DNA of 64,000 nucleotides from Setaria digitata (taxonomy: Eukaryota; Nematoda; Chromadorea; Rhabditida; Setariidae): contig RCAB01000156.1 of NCBI GenBank assembly GCA_003640385.1, positions 1 through 64,000 of the forward strand, given 5' to 3'. The position numbers and the translations under genes are program-made. Below are positions 52,576 through 64,000 of the stretch, piece by piece. Every line of letters starts with the position of its first letter. The first letter of the stretch is position 1. The notes beneath the pieces are model-generated. The model was not told the origin of the DNA. It searched no databases and saw only the letters and a program-made list of their open reading frames with translations.

Positions 52576-55427
52576 ATGGGTAAGAACTTGGCATGCGTCT
52601 TGTATGGTAAGAATGATCTTAGAATGGAGGAACAGGAAGTACCGGTTCCGAAATCTGGTCAATTACTAATTAAAGTCTGTACCGTCGGTATTTGTGGTAC
52701 CGATATAAGTTTTTGGACCCGCGGTGAAATTGGACCGTTCAAGCCATCTAAACCAATGGTAATGGGCCATGAATGTAGCGGGGTTGTTTCCGGTCTTGGA
52801 CCTGATGTTCATGGATTTACGATTGGTAAGTTAAGGAAAATTTTCAGGAAAAAATCATTTTCCATCTCAAGAAAGAAATTTTTTCCTTGCGACTGACAAA
52901 TGCTATAAAACTCTCACTAGCAAACTGGTGCTAATTATTGATATTAAAGAGTAAAATTAAATTTCGAAAGGTCAAAAATAGTGTCCAAAATTGAAGATAT
53001 GTTCAGGTGACAGAGTAGCAATTGAGCCAGGTGTACCGTGCCGAAAATGCGAATTCTGCAAGCGTGGACGATACAATTTGTGTCATAAAATGGAATTTTT
53101 CTCGCTTCCACCAACAGATGGTGCTATGCGACGATTCGTCGCTGTTGACGCTGATTATTGTTTTAAGTTAGATTGCAATTTGCTTAGCACCTTGCACCTG
53201 AGAAATAAAAGTGGCATGGATTTTAACATGAAGATATTTTATGAGTGGAGCATTATTTGCAGTGATAGTGATAACTAATCAGGTGTAATTAGTGAACCTG
53301 TGATAATGTCTAAGAAGAAATGATGCGAATCATAGAATTTAGTGGCTCGGCTAATTAATTAATTGTTCTTCCCCGAAAAGACGCATATAGTTGTTTCACT
53401 CCATTAACACGGTGCGCTGCTTCAGGATTCCGGATACAATGACAATGGAAGAAGCGTCATTTCTCGAACCACTTAGTGTTGGTTTACATGTTTGTCGTAA
53501 AGCGAAAATTGGGATCGGTAACAAAGTACTAGTACTTGGTGCAGGTAAGGCATTGAACTGATAAATAATTCAAGTTAATCAGTGCACTGATATTTCAACA
53601 TTTGAGGTTTCAGTATCCGGTCTAGATGCTATATGCTTAGATTGCTGGGGCTCTCTAGCAAAGAGGTTATTATTTCAGGCCCTGTCGGACTAGTTTCAAT
53701 GATGATTGCAAAAGCAACCAATGCAACAGTGGCTGCAGTTACTGATATTTTGGACCATAGACTGAAAATTGCCAAAGAGGTTGGGGCAGACGAGACAGTC
53801 AACGTAAAAGGCCTTAGTGCGACAGATGCGGCAAAAATGATTGAAGAGAAGATTGGCGGAGCTGCAGATGTCGTGATTGAGTGCTGTGGTGCTCAGGCCA
53901 GCATCGAACTGGCCATTAAGGTGTCCAGAATCTTTTGAAACTGACAATTCCCTTCTGAAGCCTGGTCTCCAGCTGTTGTTCATTTAGTTAGCATCTTTCT
54001 TATATAAATTGAGGAAGGTAATTTCAGATCGTCCCTATAAATTGCTTCTTTTTTTCCTCATTTTAAATTTTACTTTTGAAATTTTTAACACTTAGGCAGT
54101 GAAAGATGGTGGCAAAGTGATGCTGGTAGCACTGGGTGCTGAATATGTGAATATTCCGATTCTTGAAGTAGTCGCCAAAGAAGTTACTGTTCATGGTGTT
54201 ATCAAATATTCTAACACGTAATCTTTTTTTCCATTTAATTATTTATTTTATTTCATAAAATTTATTTACTGCAAATGTCTGTTGAAAATGCAAAACAAAA
54301 ATAAATGATTTTTTGTTAAACAAACTTCTTATCTAAATTTTCTCGCATTATTTTAATTTTTTTCACTCTAAGTCTCTTTTTGGCCATCTATTTTTTAGTA
54401 ATTTTTGTTACAATCAATATTTTATATAATTATCAAATATTCGTTTTCATATGATTGATATTAATCCAATATTTCAATTTCATAATCCCTAATTTACCAC
54501 TTTTTTTAAAATTTATCTCCTTAATTTGATATTACTTTGAAGTATGTTTCTGGCAACCTATACATAAAAATATGAAGAATCAGAAATATATATATATATA
54601 TATATAATTCGTAGTTTAAAATTATCACATTTAATAACAGTTGTAATATTGGAGTGGTGCATTAAATTGCTATGCATCGTAATAAATTTCTAATAAAATC
54701 AAATTTTTTTTTGGAGTTTTTACTAAAGTTTTTAGGTGATGCACTTGCTAAATTTTATAGTTATTTCTAGAAAATCATAAGTGATATGATAAAATGATAA
54801 AGAAAATAATAAGTGAAAACCTATGATGGATAATAACGCAAAAATTGTGCGATAATTAAGCAAAAGTGAATTCGAAGTTGTTTATTTATAAAAACGAATA
54901 TACAAGAAATGAATAAGTTTGACCTGAAATTTTATTAGTTCCTGATTAGTTGCTATTGCGTCTTTTCCGTGATTTTAAAATTAAAATATTTAATTCCAAA
55001 AATTTATTGATAAGTCTGGTATCTTTCATTAAGTTGCCGATATTTTTGTTGAAATTAAAATAATTGTAATGTTTTATTATTTTTTATGTAAATCATAAAA
55101 ACATTGTGTGAAAATTATCGTAATGAATGAGTGGATAAATTTTTTTTTTCTTCATTTTGATAATGCAATGAATGAATGAATGATAAGTGCAGCACTGATA
55201 TAAATTAGTCACTTATTTCTATTTATACATATGGTATTTACCATTCAATCTGATCTAGTATTTATTGAACTTTTAGATGGCCAGCAGCTATTGAACTGAT
55301 CAGATCCGGCAAGATTCAACTGGACAAATTGACAACGGCACATTACAAACTTGAAGAAGCTGTGGAAGCATTTAAATTTGCTCAGAAAGGTGAAGTTACT
55401 AAAGTATTCATCAATTGTGGCTCTTAA
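52576..55427 (+). CDS. Zinc sorbitol-dehydrogenase-like polyol dehydrogenase
   Basis: Medium-chain NAD(P)-dependent dehydrogenase closest to sorbitol (L-iditol) dehydrogenase, which oxidises sorbitol to fructose in the cytosol. Exons: 52576-52825, 53007-53166, 53426-53544, 53679-53920, 54096-54217, 55277-55427; 1044 nt, 347 residues, similar to the family's about 350. Catalytic zinc ligands: Cys40 in VGICGTD, His65/Glu66 in MGHE, and Glu in FLEPLSVG. A second set of four cysteines (PCRKCEFCKRGRYNLC) would bind a structural zinc. The Rossmann motif is split across exons 3-4 as LGAG then PVGLVS. The start at 52576 fits conservation and lies 22 bases after a TTTTTTTCCAG site that could serve trans-splicing; the open frame continues up to ATG 52477, giving a possible 33-residue extension. 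Substrate could be another polyol or L-threonine-type alcohol; sequence alone does not fix it. Confidence 0.93.
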
Positions 55428-55513
55428 ATCATTGAATTTCTATTTTTCGTCATTTAGTTTTACTAGACATGATATTTTATTTGTATGGTACTTTTTTTTC
55501 ACCATTATTTTGG

Positions 55514-55519
55514 AATAAA
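55514..55519 (+). terminator. Candidate poly(A) signal AATAAA
   Basis: AATAAA lies about 87 bases past the dehydrogenase stop codon, a normal place for a nematode polyadenylation signal. Such hexamers are common in AT-rich DNA, so this rests on position only. Confidence 0.5.
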
Positions 55520-56650
55520 ATATATCTCCGGCTATATAAATGTGGTATGCGTACATAAATACGTAGAAGTTCTTCTAAGACGTATAAAAAAATTGTACGT
55601 GAAATACTTATGCATGCTTAATGCAATCATGCATCTAATTAATTACCATCGACTTTTGCAGAATGATTTTAATAACATTAGGGGAAGGAATTTCTTTTTT
55701 TTGCTAATTTAGTCTGTATATTACTTTTGTTATTTGAACTCTTTTCTCATTTTGACGTATTTCGAAAATGAAATTTCGAATGTCAAAAAATTTTGAGACT
55801 AAAAATTTAGCATACCTTAAATCTCTCACTCCTTAGTAAACATTTCTTTAATTAAATCAGTTAATAAGATTAGCAGAAAGCATCCTTTTTGATCGTACTA
55901 TCTATTAGAAAGAAAATTTCCTTTTTTCCCAGTTCATTTATTTACGTGCCCTGTATTATCTCTCCGCACTACCAGTAAACGTATAATGCGTGTATCAATT
56001 AAACGTACGCTTAAAATAGCATCTTGAGTAATGATGTGAAAGGGAACTTGTAGAAGTGGTTGAAATTTGAATTTTTGTGTGTTTTAATGGCGCTTTTGGG
56101 TTCAGTTTTGAATGATAGCAGATATCTTGGATAAACTAATTAAATTGAATTTTATATGTAACCAAAATGCTTTTATTGTGACCATAAAAAGGTTGCAAAT
56201 TCCTTAGTCACTTCTAGTAGACTGAAAAGGCTTTATTCGTAAAGAAGCGAATTTAAATTTTAAATTTAAAAAGGAAAAGGAATTGTGGACTGTTTAACAA
56301 TTAATAAAAAAAATAACATATTAGTCCATAAATGAATGAGCAGAATTTACATGTTGAAAAATATTTTTATGCAATATATGAGAGCGCATGGAAAAAATAT
56401 GAAAAGATAAGGCATTGGCTACTTTATTATTTGTAGGAATGATAGTATTCACTGAGGTAATAATAATAATAATCGTTAACAGTGATAACACGGAATTGGA
56501 AATGGAATGGAACTGCTGCATAATAAGCAATCCATCTTGTTACAGACTAATTTCTAATTAAAAAAAAAATATTTTAAATTTGAGAATTGGGAATGGCATT
56601 TGATTTCAGGGAAGATGAATTTCTAGTTTCATATAATTATTAAACAGAAA

Positions 56651-56659
56651 AATTTCCTA

Positions 56660-56695
<36 letters not shown>

Positions 56696-56704
56696 TAGGA
56701 AATT
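56651..56704. repeat. Perfect 54-bp palindrome
   Basis: AATTTCCTAGTGTA and its exact reverse complement TACACTAGGAAATT flank a 26-base TA run. A further TA run follows at 56705-56721. Confidence 0.95.
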
Positions 56705-57200
56705 ATATATATATATATATATGTAAAAGAAATGATGCAATGGACAATTTCGGATACTAAAGCGAGAGCAACAGATTTTATTATTCAAATAAAAAGAAAA
56801 TAGTATGTAAAAAAAAAAAAAAAAATGTTATTTAGATGGACAAAATTTAAGCACTTGCAATCCATGAAGAGATATTACAATGGCATAATTTACGAACTTG
56901 AATGAAAAATTAGTCTCATGGAAATGCATTCAGTAAAATAAAACAAAGCATATATGATACAGTTCAGTGCACAAAACCCAGCTCAGGAATAAAAGAAAAT
57001 TTGAAAACTTATTAATTTGGTCAAAAAGGAAAAAAAATCTGCTGCACAGTCGTTTCATTTCATGACAGGAATATCGAATCACTCAACGCTGAATCACTTA
57101 ATTTATTAAAAGACTTCTCTCGAATAATGTTTTCTCATTAATTATCGTTTTGCTAGGTGAAAAAATTACTGAAGTATACTGTAATCATCTAATGACCAAT

Positions 57201-60200
57201 TTATTCCTCTTCATCAGGTGAATCCAATTCCTTCAGAATTTTCGGAGTAGCTTTTGCTGCACGAATTAGCAGAGGTCGTTGACGCTGTACATTTGGTGTA
57301 ATTGTAGTAAGCTTAGATGGATTTCTGAATGCCATAGCGCCACCATCATCATTATTCGAAACTTTCTCATTCTTGTTCTCATCTATATCTTCTTGCAGCA
57401 ATGCTTTCATATCATGCGAAATATTTTTTGCTTTCGAAGATTTTTGCTGAAACCTCACTTTTTAACATTTCACCATCAAAATATCAGAATAGCTAATCAT
57501 CAATGACCACTTAATAATGATCCATCTTAATGCAAGAAGCGTATATTCAATTATGCAACGCATCGAAGCATCATATCATCATTACTAAGGATCTCCCTGC
57601 TGATTTGACCATCAGATGTCAGATGAATGAAAACAGTACAGGGATTTTGCCAATCATGCAATTCAATCTATTTTGTGATTGTTATTACTAGTATTATTGG
57701 TCGGAATTCTTCTCAGTAATACTATTTTAGGCTAATAATTAGGGGCTTCATGCAATATGAATGCAATGAAAGTGTTTCTGCTAAAATTCAAATGATAAAC
57801 TGTAACCATTTCTAATGTGTTTGCATTTCTGCAGCCAAATAATTTAATACCTTACTATATCCACATATTAAAATAACTCTATGTCCCCTATACAAAAGTT
57901 GCCGTTTTAAATTGCACGGATCATCCAGTCAAATAATCGTTACTTCCTCCTATACGCAATTTATACCGGAAAAATAAGAGAAATCAGTCGATGTCTCAAA
58001 TTGAGAATATCATTTATAGCAGTCACGATAGGGTGCGAAGCGTCATTCCGGCAGAATTTTGTCGGCAAAAGCTCACTGAACCTCGAAAAGTGTTGGTTGC
58101 AGGAATTCATATGGATTTCAATATTAAAGTCAGATGTGTTTTGAATAATACTTCAAGAGCTTTGAGAGCAGATTCAGCAGAAGTTAAGCGGAAGTTATAA
58201 TGTATTTTTCGAACACCTGCCGAAAAAATAACCTTAGTCGGATTTTTAGGCTTCGGATCAGTACACATTTTTCTTTTGCTTTGTTTGTTTGCTTGGGGTT
58301 TACAACCATTTGCCTTGTTACTTTCTCGAAGTACAAGTTTCGAAATCTTTAAAATTTGACTTTCATCATCATCATCATCATGCTCATCTACGGATTCGCT
58401 GTCACCATGCTGAAAATAACAACCCATACAGCGGACGACATCCTCACCATTTCAGAAATCCTTTATTTAACTAGAATTCTATAAAACTTTTAAATGCATG
58501 TTCAAGAGTCCCCCAAAATGGTGGCGACATTAGCCACCGGCTCAGCAATTCATAATATACAAACAAGTGAAACCCGGAAAGACTTCAATGAAAGCTGTCA
58601 CAAAAACACACGAAACAACAATACGAAAATAAACAACAAATGAAACAGAAACTACTAATGGCTGAAATTGCTTCCTGTAGGTGAAGCACATATATCCCAA
58701 GCACTGACCTTCCTTGCTGAAATTAGTGTTTCCAAACTTCCAACCCTTTTTCGCAGCTTTTTGGAAAATGAAGCCAACGATCGGATGTATCCTCTAGTTT
58801 CCTCTGTATCGCTATAGAGCTAAAACAAAAATAATCAGAAAAACTAAACAACTTTCATAATTTAATGACATAAACATGCCCTCGGCCTTAAATGTATAAG
58901 GACGCCTTAAATGTATAAGGACGCTGTCCATGAGAGATCATACTGAGTTATGCAAGCGTATAGAGAGAGCAACTGCTACCCACGACGCCGGATATTCGGT
59001 TCACTTTGAGCAGTCTTCAAAGAAACGGCACAACGTAATCAGTTTTTTTGAAAACTTTAAATAAACATAATGGATTTTTTTAACCGCCAATGCTTCAGAT
59101 ATAAATTCGTTAAGCGAAAAGTACGTGCAACTGGGGAACTGCATAAAGTGGAAAACAACTTTAAAAAATATTTTTACTTACATCAATCACATCGTCGGTG
59201 TCAGCAATTAAGGCATTTATCTGTGCAATATCCGTCCAGTCATTTGCATCAATGTCCGAGAGCATCTTGCAGTACACTGGTGCATAGTCATCTTCAGGAT
59301 CATCACTTAACGCAGCCAGAATCTTTTGGCATAAAAACGGATGCACGGAACCTTTCTATAAGCTAGATACACATAATAAGGGAGATTAATTTAAAAATCC
59401 GACTCTTTTAAAAAATCTTAGGTAAAAGCTAGAATTATAATATAGTAATTAAAATTATTACAAAAAATTATCAATTGTACCTGTTTAAAATTTCACCTGC
59501 TAATATTCTACCACTTATGCATATAATTCCTAACTGACGAGTTAGTAATTATTAATATAAATCTAGTAAACTTCAAAGTAAATGGAAAATTGAAAAAACC
59601 GTGAGAAAACGCACCTGTTTATCAGTGCCATTCAATAATTGTGAACTTGTTGCATGGACAAAGCATGATCCAACTGCTGCAACATTTATGCGTGATAACG
59701 AACCGACGAACTGTTCATCACTACGTAATGCATCGAAAGTTTCGGGAAATGCTTCAACCAACAGCATCTGGTGCTCTCTATAAAAACTGTGAGTTTACTG
59801 AAAGAACTATTTGAATGCGTCTTAAGTTTAAGACTAAACTACTGGCATGACTACTGCTTTTCTATACTTTATTTGGATAAACAAAAAATAAGATTTGGAA
59901 CTAAAACATGTCAATCATGTTGACTAATACAAAGACGCCCTGAACTACTAGTTTTATTTTAAATGAAAAAAATTAGGAAGAACCTGCTCCACTCAGCAAA
60001 TACTGGTATGAATGTAACCAAGCAGGCCTTCAGTTTGGGATTGTTACTGGTTGCTGGATCAAATGCCTTAAGCAACAAACGACTTAGCACACCAGTCCAT
60101 GCCACATTTGCTTCTTTCAGAAACATTTTACAGAGACATTCACAAGCTGTGAAACTCGTTTCTGGATCCTGAAAAATAGACAAATTAATCATTACTAGTG

Positions 60201-63200
60201 TGCGAACAGATTAATATTCTATCATTCCTGGTATAAAAATAGAATCCTTTGCGAAAGCAAAACTTTACCAAGCTATCAATATACTCCGCAAAAACTTGTA
60301 AAAGCTCGTCGCTTGGAGCTGATGACTCTAATCCAGCACCAAACCATCGTGCAACCATTAGGTACCCATGCAGCAACACCATATTGCACAAAATGTTAAG
60401 CATTGTCGGCTTAAAAAACGACTATGAAGTTCCACCTCAAAAATCTCAAATAGTCGCTGCTTAAAAAGTAAAGGAAAACAATTACCACAATCAATATTTC
60501 ATCAATTACCACAATATACGAATGAAAATCATGATGCACCGAAACATAATGAAACAAAGTGTCAGATTCCTGAGGAAGTTAGGTAACTACTTCCTGATAA
60601 AAGAACAGACGAATCTAGCACTCCATCACCAATATCTAATCAGTTAAATTAACTACAAAAAAATTTCTTTCATCAATCTCTTTCATAAGGTTCATAAAAG
60701 GATAAAATCTGCATGCAACTGCACCAAGTATGTCCGCTGTAAATCGCCATAGCATCCTTAAAATTCTGTGAATTTAAACCTTTTCTACAGTTACTGGAAC
60801 TTAATAAAAGTCGCTATTAGCTTACTCTCAAACGCTGATCAATTTTAAGAGTTTCTTTGATTAAGATGGCCTTCTCAAACGCAACACGTCGATCATACAT
60901 AGCCAAAATCCCCATCGCTTCGAATGCCAGAATCCGACAGTTGATATCTCCCGCTACCACACTGCGTTCGATCTAAACGATATAAAAATTATTAACTTGT
61001 ACTAATCATTCATATATGTAAAGAAGATCCAGTTATTGAAATAATCTATCTCATTCGATGTAAAAATGGCACTTTTCATGTCTCATTCTTTTAACTCTGC
61101 CAATCATATGTTCCAGAATTGTTCAATTCGCTCAATATGGAAGCAACGACTCATCAAAAAAAAAAATCATATGCGTAATATCTAAAAAGAGGAAATCCAA
61201 TAAAGTTGAAGCAAAATGCAAAAGAACCGACTACTTACAATATTCTCCAGAACACCATGCAGCAAAGCGTTCATTTTTTTATAGCGATTCGTTTTCAGCA
61301 TCGCACTAATAATCATAATACAGCGGTATACTGCATCATCGTCGATCTAAAATTATTACGATTATTTTCTTTTGGAATTTCTATGACTAACCACTTTTTA
61401 ACTTTAGAAAGTTGATTAGAGAGAACGGCTCACTGTTATTAAAGGAAGGAATTCGTGATACCTAAGATACAACACGTTATCATCAGAAGATACAGCGTTT
61501 TGAACAGTCTAGTAAATTACTTTTAATGAGCATTAAAACCTAGGAACAAAAGCGGTTTAGATTATAAAAAGAAAATAGCACTTTCATTATAAGGATTCGG
61601 ATACAAAGAAAAAAACTGCTCTGTCACCAAACAACAATACAACTAATGATATCGAGAAATAAGCAGCCTATAATTTTGATTCTAAGGTTTTTCAAAGATC
61701 AACTGTAGAATAACCTCCACATTTTCAAACTCAGCACCAGTTTCATTCCCTCCAATTCCAATTGTTTCATTTGCAGCTGCCATTATTGTTGCATTGGGAA
61801 AAAGAGCCTTATGCACGATAGAACTTGTTAAATCACATAGATTCGAAAGAGCTTCCTAAAATTATAGTAAAAAATGCTTATCTTATAACTGCAAAGAAAC
61901 TCACACATCCAGAAAGCGTTTCCGAGTACTAGTAACCAATAGATTGTACATAAAAAAGACTCTATTGGTGGAGATTTATTCATCTGGCCTATTTAGAGTT
62001 ATAAAATACAGAATTAAGCAAGAACAAACATCGTTCTGCTCCGGAAGAGGCCAAAGATGTGTGTACATTTGTTGAATAAGTTCATTGACTAGAGCCGCAG
62101 TCAGTTTCAGCTGCATATTACTCAAAACATTTTCGCATGAAATTTGCCAAATTTTCCTGAATGAAACATAACCTTAAAAAAAAAGAAAACCAAAATCAAC
62201 CAAGACTATTTTCGATTATTTCGGAAATCCCTCACTGAAGTAAAATTCCAACACTCGAAAAACTAGCTTTAGAATGCTGTCATTAGTATGTAAAGATTCT
62301 ACTGCAACCATCACTCCAAACTAGCTACCTTATCACAAATAAGTATTAAATGAGAAAAAATTCTAGAAACTAAAATATTTCCACATTTTATTTCTTGCAC
62401 TACAATAGTTTCAGTTGCTTACCAACCAGACGGATCTCCTTGATCAAAAAGTGATATTATTTTTAGTAACTGCATTACCGTAAAGTTCTTCAATGTAAAC
62501 AGTGCTTCCGTTTCATCACTCGACAGAACAGTTGACATGTAGCTATAACACAGAATAATAACATGTAATATGGAACTTTTATAGTCACTTTCGTTACTGC
62601 CATTACAATCATTAAATAAGTATTTCAATAACGCTTTATAAAAATCTGAAAATAATCTATATATTACATTTGTGAAGAAGTTAATTTCTACTTGGAAGTT
62701 ACCTTTGCATAAGTTCACAAAAAGTACGCATAGTTGGCAACAAACGATAATAGCATTCCGACCAATCCGCATCTGTCACACATTTTGATTTACAGAAATC
62801 CAAAAGACAACGCCAGTAAAACACAGCATTTGCTTGTTCAAGTGCTGACCACCTTAAATACGCCTATTTCAGGAAATTTTTTTAAACCTTCATAACACGA
62901 AATCTGCGAAACATCTATCACGTTAAAGTAGTTGGAAGGAAAATATTATACAGCTGTTCAAATATTTTGATTCTTAATCCTCTTGCCCCGCCTATAGGCA
63001 TATGATCAGGCAAATAGATTACAAATCAAAATACTTGACTCCGCAGCACTGTATTGTTACAATGAAATACAAGCAGTACATACAGATGAAAGAAATTACC
63101 CGAGCAATTTAGTTCCCTATCTCTACTGCTCCATCTTATTAGCAAACCCAGCCCAGCTGTAAAATTACTTCCTGTAAAGTTGACAAATTAACAACGTTCA

Positions 63201-64000
63201 TTCAACATGTAAAAATTGCTAAAATACCCCTCTTCGATTAATTTATTGCAGTTGTGTCGGTGAAGAGATATGTCCTCTGCATTTCGGTTTAGGGTTTTCA
63301 CGAAATCTTGCACTTCGATTGAGCCAAATCCCATTTTTTCACGACAGTATTGAAGTGAATAGAGCATTAAGTCATGACTAACCTGAAAAGAGTGAATAAT
63401 TCATTGTTTACATTAGTAAACTGAAAATTTAGTAGGAAGTGTGGAACGTATTTATATTCCAAGGAAGCCACACAGAGCAATGAAACTCTTATCTAAGTAA
63501 ATCACCTGTTCCTGTGTCAATGGTTCTAGAAAACGCAGTAAATGAGACGAAGCAATGCAATAAAATGAGGAGAGTTCTTCACCGCTGTCTGGTAAGGTTT
63601 CTCTTCCACAAGCTGTTTTCAACCATTCTCGAAGTAAATCATTCAAAATGATAGTATTATTTTGACCTCGAGCTAGAACAAAAGTATCAAATATAACCTG
63701 GATTGACGATCAAGCAAATGATTTAAAAAAAAATCATTACAGCACGGAAAGATCAGACTTTATTCCAGAACATTTTTTGATATTTCCAGAGATCTAACTG
63801 TGGTACTGTACGAAAGTTCTAAACCAATGTCTTTATTTTCTATCAAATTACTGGAGATAGAACGGTTGTTCCCAATATCAAAACCACTCACTATTCATAT
63901 TCATAACGCCCTGTACTAAATCCATGCGCTGTTTGATAGATAAGGCTTTCAGATCGACATCCTTAATAATTCGAACCGTTGCTGCCCGTCTTACTCGTTC
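57201..64000 (-). CDS. capg-1: Condensin subunit CAP-G (condensin subunit 3), 5' partial
   Basis: HEAT-repeat subunit of condensin, acting in mitotic and meiotic chromosome compaction. Exons on the minus strand, mostly approximate: 64000-63892, 63697-63506, 63382-63228, 62863-62702, 62640-62430, 62160-62035, 61855-61705, 61345-61250, 60975-60835, 60765-60670, 60405-60270, 60170-59985, 59780-59616, 59355-59180, 58820-58710, 58412-58220, 57450-57201. Recognition: NAVFYWRCLLDFCKSK and YYRLLPTMRTFCELMQR in the middle, then the Cnd3 C-terminal signature TACECLCKMFL..., VLSRLLLKAFDPAT and LKACLVTFIPVFAEW followed by an AFPETFDAL segment. The tail is acidic and basic, low-complexity, ending DSPDEEE. 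The 5' end is beyond the right edge. Exons at 63892 and 63697 do not join in phase, so a small exon between them is missing or one boundary is wrong. The symbol follows C. elegans naming by family, not a verified orthology. Confidence 0.88.
58882..58923. repeat. 19-bp direct repeat in CAP-G intron
   Basis: CCTTAAATGTATAAGGACG appears twice in tandem; each copy holds the small inverted repeat CCTT...AAGG. Confidence 0.8.

Larger units (their letters stand above)
55428..57200. other. Convergent intergenic region
   Basis: Between the 3' ends of the dehydrogenase (+) and CAP-G (-). It contains the dehydrogenase poly(A) signal, a perfect TA-centred palindrome and further TA repeats. The 55485-55712 open frame (+) is not recognised and overlaps the 3' UTR. 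Confidence 0.6.

Noticed and set aside
1..64000. tRNA, rRNA, snRNA or SL RNA genes
   Set aside because: Looked for B-box-like GGTTCGAATCC strings and SL1 by eye and found none; a covariance-model scan would be needed to exclude them.

Overview
The window is nuclear DNA of a nematode, most likely a spirurid/filarial (clade III) type. It is AT-rich, with many short to medium introns ending in TTTYAG, long A/T homopolymers, and gene families recognisable as nematode orthologues (MSH-5, importin alpha, a two-DM-domain MAB-3/DMD-3-like factor, OSM-6/IFT52, LIPL-type lipases, a zinc sorbitol-dehydrogenase-like enzyme, condensin CAP-G). Every gene was rebuilt exon by exon from family conservation, splice dinucleotides and phase. 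For six of the genes the summed exon length is divisible by three. The species assignment is inference.

Layout: 1-7.06 kb, msh-5 on the + strand, 5' end outside the window. 7.06-8.63 kb, convergent intergenic DNA with one N inside a 98-bp direct duplication (probable assembly join). 8.63-13.2 kb, importin alpha (-), 11 exons. 13.2-17.4 kb, no gene seen. 17.4-19.2 kb, a two-DM-domain transcription factor (-) with long Ser and Asn tracts. 19.2-33.5 kb, about 14 kb with no recognisable gene but many simple repeats, a 92-bp minisatellite and a degenerate repeat field. 33.5-34.9 kb, a broken copy of a lipase 5' region. 35.2-39.2 kb, IFT52/osm-6 (-), 12 exons. 40.9-44.0 kb and 45.1-48.2 kb, two tandem secreted acid-lipase-like genes (-). 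48.2-52.5 kb, intergenic with hairpins and microsatellites. 52.6-55.4 kb, a zinc sorbitol-dehydrogenase-like gene (+). 57.2 kb to the right edge, condensin subunit CAP-G (-), 5' end outside the window.

The genes do not form one pathway. Several have expected germline or chromosome roles (MSH5 in meiotic crossing-over, CAP-G in condensin, importin alpha in nuclear import, DM factor in sexual differentiation), but nothing in the sequence shows coordinated control. The most interesting evolving part is the lipase cluster: a 448-bp pseudogene piece that is 98.9% identical, introns included, to the 5' part of a lipase 9.7 kb away, while the flanking homology is much more diverged (a gene-conversion-like pattern). 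Both full-length lipases also show unusual splice acceptors. No undescribed defence, mobile or regulatory system could be supported.
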